From assembly GCA_026398575.1 (NCBI GenBank), contig JAPLSP010000725.1, positions 1 through 9,024 of the forward strand: DNA of 9,024 nt, given 5' to 3'. Each line of letters opens with the position of its first letter. Position 1 is the first letter of the stretch. Both the position numbers and the translations under genes were made by a program. Positions 1-6,649 of this stretch are shown one piece after another. This stretch comes from Candidatus Sumerlaeota bacterium. GTDB taxonomy: Bacteria > Sumerlaeota > Sumerlaeia > JADFCT01. The notes under the pieces were generated by a model. It was not told where the DNA came from, did not search any database, and worked only from the letters and a program-made list of their open reading frames with translations.

Positions 1-2
1 GC

Positions 3-143
3 CACATTGCGATCTCCTTTGAAAATAGTGTGGAACTACCAACTGCATTTACGATAGATGAAGGGCGCTCGATATGCAACTGTTTTTTCGACTATTTGCA
101 TGGAAAATTCATCATTTTCTTAAGTCAACAGCATTGCGCCTGA
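3..143 (+). CDS. Possible C-terminal tail of an upstream gene (partial, unrecognised)
   Basis: A frame open from the window edge encodes 46 residues and stops at TGA 141-143. The translation (for example ISFENSVELPTAF, then TIDEGRSICNCFFDYLHGK) reads like protein, with alternating hydrophobic and charged residues. It loosely recalls the C-terminus of Imm1-type immunity proteins, but I cannot claim that family. Third codon positions are poorer in G/C than in the other genes here, so it could be a transferred gene. An open stretch of this length at an edge can arise by chance, so the call is weak. The stop codon lies in the loop of a small hairpin at 137-148. Confidence 0.33.
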   Translation, partial: HIAISFENSVELPTAFTIDEGRSICNCFFDYLHGKFIIFLSQQHCA

Positions 144-178
144 AGGCGGGTGCAAAGAAGAGCCTGCTGAAGCAGGCT
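137..178. repeat. Two tandem hairpins with TGAA loops
   Basis: Positions 137-148 form CGCC-TGAA-GGCG. Positions 161-178 form a 7-bp perfect stem, AGCCTGC-TGAA-GCAGGCT. Neither is followed by a T run on either strand, so these are not ordinary intrinsic terminators. The loop is TGAA in both. The 25-bp repeats at 5446-5644, read on the minus strand, have the same stem-TGAA-stem form, which suggests one class of REP-like palindromes. Confidence 0.55.
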
Positions 179-194
179 AAAACGAAAGGCAGGC

Positions 195-251
195 AGATCA
201 TCAACGGGTAGATCATCAGCGGGTAGATCATCAACGGGCAGATCATCAGCG
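195..251. repeat. 15-bp tandem repeat, nearly four copies
   Basis: The unit AGATCATCARCGGGY occurs at 195-209, 210-224 and 225-239, with a partial fourth copy from 240. The sixth position from the end alternates A, G, A, G between copies. The array ends 26 nt before the ribosome binding site of the gene that starts at 290, so it lies in the presumed leader of that gene. Because 15 is a multiple of three, the minus strand reads as a spurious periodic peptide. Confidence 0.85.
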
Positions 252-289
252 CACCTATTTGGCACAAGGATGGAAATGGAGGCTCACCG

Positions 290-2332
290 ATGAAACGCCA
301 TTTCATTGCGAACGGCTGGATCTATGCCCTCTGCGTTGTGCTCGTTGCATGGCCTTCGTCATGCCTTTATATGCGCCGCGTGCAGCCGCTGAACCCGGAT
401 ACCATCCGGCGATTTGGCAGCTTCATGGACGCTGAAATGGAACGGCGCTATGGCCCTACCATTGAAAAGGAATGGCTCGAACTGGTTCGCAAGAGCCCGA
501 TTGAAGCCCTCAATAAAGACTCCCGAATCGAGCGCCTGTTCTTGGGTCCTTCCGCATGGACGCCCGCGCTCGAAGCCGATATGGCCGCGATCGGGGCCGC
601 CTACGGAAGCCTGTTTGATGACATCACGAGCCTCGCGCCTCGAGGCGTCTATTATATGCCTTATCATGAGAGAACGGAGAAAGAGATCAGCTCGCGGCCG
701 GATGATGCTCCCTATATCAGGAATCCCAGAGACTACAATGTTTCTCCGGATAATCTCTTGAGAAGGACGGATTTCTTCCACCGATTGGAGGCCGCAAAAC
801 AAGCCCGGCGAGGTGATTGGGACGCTGCAATCCGAAGCTTGGAATCGGCAGGCAGGAACACGAACATGAATGAAATCTATGGGCTGTACCAAAACTTCGG
901 AATGGGCTTGCGGCTTTATGAATCGTACGAGCGTCTCCTGGATTACAGCCCGCCTGATGGCGCTGTGCGCGCGATGCTAGCTTCACTGGCCCGGTTGCGC
1001 GGATCCAATCCCAAGATGGATGATTGTACCTCATGGGTCTCAGGCGTAGATGCTCTGGGTGAGACATTACAGTTGGACTGGGGCACAGGCAGGACGCGCT
1101 CCAATACCCCCTATCCCAACGCCGGAGGCCGGGAAAGCCGGTCCACAATACTTTTGAGTCTGGCGCCCAGTTTGGCGCTCGATGCCGGCCGCCTGAAGAA
1201 CCCCCATCTGCGCGCCTGGGCGAAAAGGACAAACGATGGAGTGCGGCGCTCATTCACCGACAGTGGCATGAATGAAGGCTATGATTTTGTCACTTACGGG
1301 TATTGGAAAAGCGTGCAATGGACGAGTATTCCATGTTATTCCAAATGGATGCGAAAGGCCGCCGATAGCGAACCGGATTTCTTCCCGGAAGCGCTCAGCA
1401 AGAGCGCGCTGCCGCAGACCGCAGACCGCTGGACGCTGGCATTCCTTTGCTACCGTGACTATTATTTTAGCCTGCAAAATCAGTATGTCTCTTTTGACCT
1501 GCGAAGATACGCGACGAGGCAACGGCTGGGGGAGTTGAGCGCCGCCGCGTGGCTTTTTCGCAGCGAACATGGCAAATGGCCCAGTTCCATCGAGAATCTG
1601 ATTCCCGCGTATCTGCCGCCGCTTCCCGAACTGACGCGTTCCGAATATGAAAAATACAGCGACGCTGCTCGCGCAAGCGAGCCCTATGCGCCCATCAAGA
1701 TGGGCGAGGTGAATGCCGAAGGAACGCTTTGGTTCGAGTTCCTGCGCCAGAAACTCCTCTCGTTGGATTATGGTTGCGAAGACTCATTCAACAAATCCCT
1801 GCACGGCCTGGATGTGAATTGGAAATTAGAGGGACAGGGAATGACCAAGTTCAAAGAGCAGCCCGTGATCGCGCTGGCCTATGCGCAGGCATTCGCCGCC
1901 GAAAGCCGCTTGGTGGAAAGCGTGCAAGCCTGGATGCTGCCGGCCGGCGCCAGCGCCCAAATCTCCAGCGGGACAAAGACAAGCGAAACAGGATGGATTC
2001 CGCTCGATCCGGACTATGCGCGCCGAGTCACGGACGAAAGCGACGCGCTGGAGTGGGCTTCCACTTCGTACAACAATGGCGGCTCGAAACAGGACTTGCA
2101 GCCGCCAGACAAGCGCGATACGAACCGCCCCACGCTGAAACAACGAACCATCGAACCGCCGGCGGCGGTGCGCATCACCGCCAGGCTGCGGCCCGCGCCT
2201 GAAAAACTTTTTGTGATTTGGTCGGCGGGACCAGATGGCGTGGACAACGGCGCCCGCATCATCTACAGTCGCTCCAATGGACTGAAGAGCGCCGGCGATA
2301 TCGTCGTCTTTCCGGAATCGTTTCAAAAATAG
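290..2332 (+). CDS. Membrane-anchored protein of unknown function, paralogue A
   Basis: I do not recognise the 680-residue product as a named family. One hydrophobic helix at about residues 9-28 is most likely an uncleaved signal anchor; it contains PSSC but no proper lipobox. The rest would be extracytoplasmic. Residues 426-446 carry EHGKWP followed by LIPAYLPPLP, and the C-terminus (644-656) carries WSAGPDGVDNGAR followed by GDIVV. Such a motif pair occurs in GspG-like type II pseudopilin C-domains and in many large planctomycete/verrucomicrobial hypothetical proteins; a structural relation is inference only. The long middle is helix-rich, with a possible repeat-like arrangement around GDWDAAIRSLE (175-185). 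GGAGG at 278-282 lies 7 nt before the ATG. The gene is followed after 12 nt by a membrane-protein gene and is paralogous to the frameshifted gene at 3389-5438: both share the WIY...AWP anchor, the ARRVT region, the EPP...VR region and the FPESF ending. Confidence 0.85.
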   Translation: MKRHFIANGWIYALCVVLVAWPSSCLYMRRVQPLNPDTIRRFGSFMDAEMERRYGPTIEKEWLELVRKSPIEALNKDSRIERLFLGPSAWTPALEADMAAIGAAYGSLFDDITSLAPRGVYYMPYHERTEKEISSRPDDAPYIRNPRDYNVSPDNLLRRTDFFHRLEAAKQARRGDWDAAIRSLESAGRNTNMNEIYGLYQNFGMGLRLYESYERLLDYSPPDGAVRAMLASLARLRGSNPKMDDCTSWVSGVDALGETLQLDWGTGRTRSNTPYPNAGGRESRSTILLSLAPSLALDAGRLKNPHLRAWAKRTNDGVRRSFTDSGMNEGYDFVTYGYWKSVQWTSIPCYSKWMRKAADSEPDFFPEALSKSALPQTADRWTLAFLCYRDYYFSLQNQYVSFDLRRYATRQRLGELSAAAWLFRSEHGKWPSSIENLIPAYLPPLPELTRSEYEKYSDAARASEPYAPIKMGEVNAEGTLWFEFLRQKLLSLDYGCEDSFNKSLHGLDVNWKLEGQGMTKFKEQPVIALAYAQAFAAESRLVESVQAWMLPAGASAQISSGTKTSETGWIPLDPDYARRVTDESDALEWASTSYNNGGSKQDLQPPDKRDTNRPTLKQRTIEPPAAVRITARLRPAPEKLFVIWSAGPDGVDNGARIIYSRSNGLKSAGDIVVFPESFQK

Positions 2333-2344
2333 GAATCCTCCGAG

Positions 2345-3172
2345 ATGAGTCTTATCCACCGCGACGGCGGCTTCGGGAAGGAATGGCGCGCCGGACTGAA
2401 GTCCCTATGGCCCATCGCGGTGGTGATGATCCTCGTCATTACATTCGCCGTCGGATATCTCCGGTCTAATGCTTCTATTGAATCTTTCTGGTTATTGGCA
2501 ATGATGATTGCTTTTGCCTGCCCGGTGTCGCTGCTTGGGTTGGGATTTTTTGACAAAGAAGATTTCCATCCGGCTGGGGCGTTTCGTTCCAGTCCGCCTG
2601 CGATTCGCCGGAGTATCCTCGGGGAGAAGCTGGCCGCGCTGGGCGCGCAATGGGCGGCCTTGGCGGTTCTTTATATCATTATCTGCGCGCTTCTTCCGCC
2701 TTTGTGGAATCGTCGTTGGCCTCCCATGCTGAGTGAAAACGCGCCGCTGGCCGCGCAGTGGGGGGGCGCCAAAATTATTTACATCTCTCTTTGCGCCGGC
2801 ATGGTGTCAACGGCATTGATCGTGGCGTTTTCCCTTCTCATGCGTCTTGCGCTGTTCGCAGGAGCGTTTGGTTTGATCGCCTGGGTGTTTTGCGCCAAAT
2901 ACATTTCCGCATCCGCTTTCGGGGCCAATATCCCGATAATGGCGCCAGCCTGGGATGGCGCCGTCAGATGGTTTTGTTTCGAGTCAATTGCGCTGAGCGC
3001 GGCGCTTGTTGGGTGGGTGTTCTTTGCCGCCTGCCATACGCGCTTGATGGAGAGGGGCGCATGGCTGCGGGCATATTTGGCGATATTGTTTGGCGCCATC
3101 GTGATCGAGATGAGTTACACCATCTTCCTATGTGATTGGCGCGAGCTGGTGTTTGTAGTTTTTGGCATGTAG
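2345..3172 (+). CDS. Multi-spanning inner-membrane protein, unknown function
   Basis: The 275-residue product is very hydrophobic, with about seven candidate membrane helices near residues 21-38, 47-68, 96-118, 142-165, 167-190, 209-231 and 241-263. A charged N-terminal segment (KEWRAGLKS) and a basic loop after helix 2 (SPPAIRRSILGEK, 83-95) resemble the layout of ABC-2-type permease subunits. I see no diagnostic motif, and no ATP-binding partner gene is present here. The start lies 12 nt after the stop of paralogue A, with only a weak AGGA at 2331-2334 next to that stop, so translation is probably coupled. Its position between two paralogous anchored proteins suggests that the three act together in the envelope. 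It is not frameshifted or truncated as far as can be seen. Confidence 0.8.
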   Translation: MSLIHRDGGFGKEWRAGLKSLWPIAVVMILVITFAVGYLRSNASIESFWLLAMMIAFACPVSLLGLGFFDKEDFHPAGAFRSSPPAIRRSILGEKLAALGAQWAALAVLYIIICALLPPLWNRRWPPMLSENAPLAAQWGGAKIIYISLCAGMVSTALIVAFSLLMRLALFAGAFGLIAWVFCAKYISASAFGANIPIMAPAWDGAVRWFCFESIALSAALVGWVFFAACHTRLMERGAWLRAYLAILFGAIVIEMSYTIFLCDWRELVFVVFGM

Positions 3173-3185
3173 TGGGAAGCGCAGT

Positions 3186-3340
3186 CAGGATGTATTAGAG
3201 ACAGGATGTATTAGGGACAGAGTAAATTTTTGAGACAGAAAAATTATTGGGACAGGCAAATTTTTAAGACAGGATAAATTTATCCTGTCTCTAATCCATC
3301 CTGTCTCTAATCCATCCTGTCTCTAATACAATACATTCTG
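3186..3340. repeat. Inverted array of 16-18-bp GACAGGAT-type units
   Basis: Five units beginning CAG (starts 3186, 3202, 3218, 3236, 3253) read rightward. Three units ending ATCCTG or ATTCTG (ends 3303, 3319, 3340) read leftward. They meet at a perfect 24-bp palindrome, 3267-3290, with half-site AGACAGGATAAA. Outer segments 3192-3219 and 3302-3329 are reverse complements at 26 of 28 positions, so transcripts could form one very long hairpin. No T run follows, so it is not a textbook terminator. It fills the gap between the membrane protein and paralogue B. It resembles dispersed REP/BIME-like elements; no transposase is encoded in the window. Confidence 0.85.
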
Positions 3341-3376
3341 TTTCTATGACATTCCGATAACAACAGCAATATCATG

Positions 3377-3385
3377 AGGAATAGG
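3377..3385 (+). promoter_or_regulatory. Ribosome binding site selecting the GTG start at 3389
   Basis: AGGA at 3377-3380 lies 8 nt before GTG 3389. No comparable purine-rich site precedes the upstream in-frame ATG at 3374. Starting at GTG gives MKPYWKRNRWIY, which matches paralogue A (MKRHFIANGWIY) with no offset: the shared asparagine is residue 8 and the shared WIY is residues 10-12 in both. Confidence 0.6.
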
Positions 3386-3388
3386 TTT

Positions 3389-5438
3389 GTGAAGCCTTAC
3401 TGGAAACGCAACCGGTGGATTTATCTGCTGACGATCGCGGCGGCGGCGTGGCCGTTTGTGTTGCAGCGTTTGCAGCGCGTGCCGCCGATGGACAGCGGAA
3501 CCGTCCGGCGCTTTGCGCAATATGTGGATGACCGGATGACCCGCCTTCATGGGCGGCCTGTTTTTGCGGATTTGGAGGCGCTCGGTCTCAAGCGGATCAA
3601 GGCGATTCTTGCAGTGGATGGGCGTCTGGCGCGGGTGGCGATGATTGGCCGGAAGACGCCCTCGCTCAGCCCCGATTTCGACGCCGTGCTCCGGGCCTAT
3701 GGGGAAACCTGGGATGAATACTCGCGCATTGCGCGGTCGGGTTGCGCTTATGAGCCGCTGATCGAGGGCGCGAAAAAAAACGAAGGCGCGCGCCAGTTCT
3801 CGATCTTGTCATACTATGTTTCAAATGCCGTATCGCAGCGTTTCATGGAAAGCGTCCAATTGCGGCAAATCGGCGGGGCGCGTTTTGAAGAAGACTTGGC
3901 AAAAAGCAATTGGCCGGCGGCTATCGCGCGTTTGGAAGAAATCGGGCTTGTCGGGAAAGCCTATCAAAACTGCAATACGATTAGCCATCTCTTGTCAATT
4001 TCGGCGCGACAGGGCATATACATCGGCTATGGCGCGCTGCTGAACGCCGATCCTCCGGAGTCCGCCGAACGGCTTGCGCTGGCGTCGCTGAGCCGTTTGC
4101 GCGAAAGCGATCCCGCGCTGGACGGAGAGATGATCGGCTGGCTGGAATACCGCAACTTTATCGAGACCTTTATTGCGATTGAATCGCCAACACGCCCTGC
4201 GGATAAAACAAAATTCCCCTTCGAGATTAGCCGTGAGGATGCCATTGTGATGGCTGCGTTAAATGTGATCCAAAAATGGGCGCCTCTTTCTCCACTCATC
4301 CAAGACGCGCGCTTGCGCGCCTGGGCCGGGCGTTTTCAGTCAAAATACGAAACTACCAGTTCGACCTGCGTGGACTTTTTCTTGAAAATGCAATTGACGG
4401 CTCACAGTTGGACCTTGCTTCCTTCAGCGCGCCTGTGGATCTGGAAAATGGCGGAAAAGCAACCGGACTTTTTCACCCGTGCGGATCTGCCCGACGAGCT
4501 GGTTCGTTCCTCGGACAAATGGACGCTGGCGCTCCTGACGGAACGAGCGGTTGATTTCGACTGGGATGAGATCATCGCCCGCGAACGGTTGGCCGCGACT
4601 GCAGGACGTCTTTTGCAGCAGGCCTTCGCCGCGCGGCTCTTCCGCCGCGAGCATGGACAATGGCCCGCTGGGAGCGCGGGCGTCCTCGCCCGCATGCGCG
4701 CGTTGGGCAATAAGGCCGACGCCAATGCGCCATGGAGCGCGAAGGCGGGCGGGGACGCCCGCGCTCCCAGCGAAGCCGACGCCAATGCGCCATGGAGCGC
4801 GAACGCCGGCAAGGATGCCGGCGCTCCCAGCATACAATATGGCTGGCGGGAGGTGAATGATCAGTTGCGCGGGGAGCTCTGGAAACAGAAACTGGCGCCG
4901 GGCTCGATTTTCAGCCATCGCGACGCAAAGCATACGACGATCACCAAGGAAGGCGATTTCCTGTGGATGGATCCACCGGCAGGGGAAGGATCGTATCAGG
5001 GGGAACCCATCATCGCCGTGGCCATTGCCGAAGCGCTCGTATCAAGCGCACAGCTGGTTGAGGGAGCAAAAACCTGGATGTATCCTGCGGGCAAGCGCAA
5101 CATGACGCGCCCTGGCGCGACGCTGAACGAGGCGGATTGGGTTGCTCTTGACCCGGCTTATGCGCGCCGCGTAACGAGCGAAACGGAAGCTTTGAAATGG
5201 GCGCCGCCTGCGCATGACGACGAGCAGACTCTCTCACTCAAAAATCGCAATACCGCGAACCTTCGAGCCGCCGGATGCCGTGCGCGTAACCGCCAAGCTG
5301 CGCGCGCCGAAAAAAGTTTTCGTTTTATGGTCGCCGGGTCCGGATGGAGAGGACGACGGCGCCCGCATCATCTACGATCCGACCAACGGAACCCTCAGCA
5401 AAGGCGACATTGTCATCTTCCCCGAGTCATTCCGGTAG
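3389..5438 (+). pseudogene. Paralogue B of the anchored protein, frameshifted and repeat-invaded
   Basis: This gene is homologous to the one at 290-2332 along its whole length: N-terminal anchor (about residues 10-26), the KWTLAL/DRWTLAF region, EHGQWP, ALDPAYARRVT, and the C-terminal WSPGPDGEDDGAR...FPESFR. Two lesions are visible. First, directly after EHGQWP the conserved PAYLPPLP segment is missing and 165 bp (55 codons) of palindromic repeat stand in its place (4667-4831). Second, the main frame departs from homology near 5240 and ends at 5446 with an arginine-rich nonsense tail. The homologous C-terminus lies one base further on, in another frame, and ends at TAG 5436-5438. Dropping one A from the A5 run at 5240-5244 rejoins the frames. 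The call rests on homology to paralogue A. A base error in the sequence, or programmed slippage, would make it a functional gene. I prefer GTG 3389 over ATG 3374. Confidence 0.75.
4667..4831. repeat. GC-rich palindromic element inside paralogue B
   Basis: Arms 4667-4693 and 4745-4771 are reverse complements at 26 of 27 positions (beginning GCTGGGAGCGCGGGCG). A 57-bp segment at 4715-4771 recurs, diverged, at 4775-4831 with a 60-bp period. In the host frame this gives the repeated peptide ADANAPWSAKAG/ADANAPWSANAG. The second copy has its own small palindrome, CGCCGGC...GCCGGCG. The total is exactly 165 bp, a multiple of three. The stretch 4667-4793 is stop-free in five of six frames, so such an element can lie in genes without ending them, as reported for Rickettsia palindromic elements. 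Confidence 0.85.
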
Positions 5439-5445
5439 TGTGTTA

Positions 5446-5644
5446 GTAGTTCCAACTTCAGTTGGCGCTTGTAGTTCCAACTTCAGTTGGCGCTTGTAGT
5501 TCCAACTTCAGTTGGCGCTTGTAGCTCCAACTTAAGTTGGCGCTTGTAGTTCCAACTTAAGTTGGCGCTTGTAGCTCCAACTTAAGTTGGCGCTTGTAGC
5601 TCCAACTTAAGTTGGCGCTTGTAGTTCCAACTTCAGCTGGCGCC
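5446..5644. repeat. Eight tandem 25-bp repeats with palindromic core
   Basis: Units start at 5446, 5471, 5496, 5521, 5546, 5571, 5596 and 5621, with no spacers. Each contains CCAACTTCAGTTGG (units 1-3 and, with one further change, 8) or the perfect palindrome CCAACTTAAGTTGG (units 4-7), flanked by GTAGT/C and CGCTT. Variation falls mainly at unit positions 5 (T/C) and 14 (C/A) in blocks, which suggests growth by segmental duplication. AGCTGGCGCCG from unit 8 recurs once at 5696-5706, perhaps a decayed copy. The array begins 8 bp after the stop of paralogue B and separates the accessory half from the rpmH operon. Confidence 0.95.
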
Positions 5645-6007
5645 GATCTCATAAAATATCGAAGCAAAAGCGGCAGCAAGCAACCGCACTCCAAAAGCTG
5701 GCGCCGCTCGTATCCGCATGAGTCATCGCCTCTTTACATGAGTATTTGTAATGCTCATGTCTTCTCATCTGCGAATATCCATCCCAGGCTCGAATGCCAA
5801 GGCGTATAAACCGTATTGACTTGCTTCGCCAATACCGCTTTTTCACCTTGACAGAATCCATCATGGGCGGTCAATCTTCTTGCCCTTTGACGGGCGCCGC
5901 GCCGCCGCGAGAGGTCAGGGCGGGCTGCATTGTTATGCGCCGCCGCTGTTGTTTTGCGGAATGATGGATCGCGGAAACGAAGCACAAACCTTCAGGAGAG
6001 CTCAACC
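5645..6007 (+). other. Non-coding leader of the rpmH operon
   Basis: I find no convincing gene in these 363 bases; the short open frames have no binding site or recognisable sequence. The stretch holds the possible decayed repeat copy at 5696-5706, a candidate promoter near 5848, and the L34 ribosome binding site AGGAG at 5994-5998. No DnaA boxes of the TTATCCACA type are seen, although rpmH often lies near dnaA and the origin in other bacteria. Confidence 0.6.
5848..5875 (+). promoter_or_regulatory. Candidate sigma-70-type promoter for rpmH operon
   Basis: A perfect TTGACA lies at 5848-5853. The best -10 candidate, GTCAAT at 5870-5875 after a 16-bp spacer, matches TATAAT at only three positions. 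An alternative TTGACT at 5816-5821 has no good -10 partner. Position about 130 nt before the L34 start is plausible. The call is weak. Confidence 0.25.
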
Positions 6008-6160
6008 ATGCAACCGACATTCAGACCTCATAATCGCCGCCGCCGCAAAGTGCACGGCTTCCGCGAGCGCATGAGCACTCGAAGCGGGCGGCGCGTATTG
6101 GCCCGCCGCAGAGCCAAAGGCCGCAAAAATCTGACGGTATCTTCCACGACGAACCGTTGA
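6008..6160 (+). CDS. rpmH: 50S ribosomal protein L34
   Basis: The 50-residue, strongly basic product has the full L34 signature: an N-terminal [19 protein letters not shown], then [20 protein letters not shown]34 is a small protein of the large ribosomal subunit that packs against 23S rRNA. Length is close to the usual 44-50 residues, with a slightly longer polar tail (SSTTNR). AGGAG at 5994-5998 lies 9 nt before the ATG, and the family's conserved N-terminus starts right there, which excludes upstream in-frame starts. It is the first gene of the rpmH-rnpA-yidD-yidC cluster, and its TGA stop overlaps the start of rnpA by one base. Confidence 0.98.
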   Translation: MQPTFRPHNRRRRKVHGFRERMSTRSGRRVLARRRAKGRKNLTVSSTTNR

Positions 6161-6588
6161 TGAGCGCCAGCGCGAACCATGCGGATTCATGCCGCCGGAG
6201 GCTCGCTTTCCGGCGGAGCATTCGGATAACACAGCGCGCGGCATATCGGAAAATATATGATGTGGGGCGAAAAGCGCGCGGGCGGTTTTTCATCTGTTTT
6301 TTCGCGCAAAGGCCTCAGACCGCGCCGCCGGAACAAAGCGAATCCGCGCCGCGCCATTGCGGAATTCGCCTGGGCATCACCGTGACGCGCAAACTCGGCA
6401 ACGCCGTCACGCGCAATCGCATCAAGCGGCTGGTCAAGGAATTCGTCCGGTTGAGACAATGGGAATTGAGCGGAGATTTCGACGTGGTGGTCAATGGGCT
6501 TCCGGAAGCCTCCGCGCAAGACACGCAAGCGCTTTGGCGGGATTTGGAGGCGATTTTTCGGCGGGCGGGGCTTCTGAAGGCGACATGA
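6160..6588 (+). CDS. rnpA: Ribonuclease P protein component
   Basis: The 142-residue product is the protein subunit of RNase P, which helps the catalytic RNA bind and cleave the 5' leader of pre-tRNAs. The family hallmark LGITVTRKLGNAVTRNRIKR lies at about residues 71-90 (RNR motif), followed by LVKEFVR. The N-terminal part (ITQRAAYRKIYDVGRKARGRFFICFF) matches the usual first strand and helix region, and the C-terminus has the expected DLEAIFRRAGL helix. It is somewhat longer than the common 110-125 residues because of an N-terminal extension and a loop at 50-65. The ATG overlaps the rpmH stop (TGATG), so translation is probably coupled. A TTG one codon upstream is possible but less likely. 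Confidence 0.95.
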   Translation: MSASANHADSCRRRLAFRRSIRITQRAAYRKIYDVGRKARGRFFICFFAQRPQTAPPEQSESAPRHCGIRLGITVTRKLGNAVTRNRIKRLVKEFVRLRQWELSGDFDVVVNGLPEASAQDTQALWRDLEAIFRRAGLLKAT

Positions 6589-6636
6589 CGCGAGAAGAGT
6601 CCGCGGGCATTGAACAGACCGGACGGCGCCGATTTC

Positions 6637-6643
6637 GAAGAGG
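6637..6643 (+). promoter_or_regulatory. Ribosome binding site selecting the TTG start of yidD
   Basis: GAAGAGG at 6637-6643 abuts the first in-frame TTG (6644) but lies a proper 6 nt before the second TTG (6650). This favours 6650 as the start. No ATG exists near the conserved N-terminal helix. Confidence 0.6.
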
Positions 6644-6649
6644 TTGAAT

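Noticed and set aside
112..306. Minus-strand open frame with a repeated LMIYP peptide
   Set aside because: It is the translation of the 15-bp tandem repeat, with no binding site or recognisable domain.
305..370. Lipoprotein signal in paralogue A
   Set aside because: The cysteine after the hydrophobic stretch is preceded by PSS rather than a proper lipobox, and paralogue B has no cysteine at that place.
4402..4933. Long minus-strand open frames over the repeat in paralogue B
   Set aside because: They arise because the GC-rich palindromic repeat lacks stops in most frames. The peptides are Ala/Gly/Arg/Pro repeats, and the + strand has clear homology to paralogue A.
5446..5644. CRISPR array
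   Set aside because: The 25-bp units abut directly with no unique spacers, and no cas genes are present; it is a tandem repeat.
5612..5809. 65-codon open frame after the 25-bp repeat array
   Set aside because: It starts within the repeat array, has no ribosome binding site and shows no protein-like conservation signals.
5645..6007. Replication origin upstream of rpmH
   Set aside because: rpmH often lies near dnaA/oriC, but no DnaA boxes, AT-rich unwinding region or dnaA gene are visible. A TTATCCACC at about 2352 is a single near-match inside a gene.
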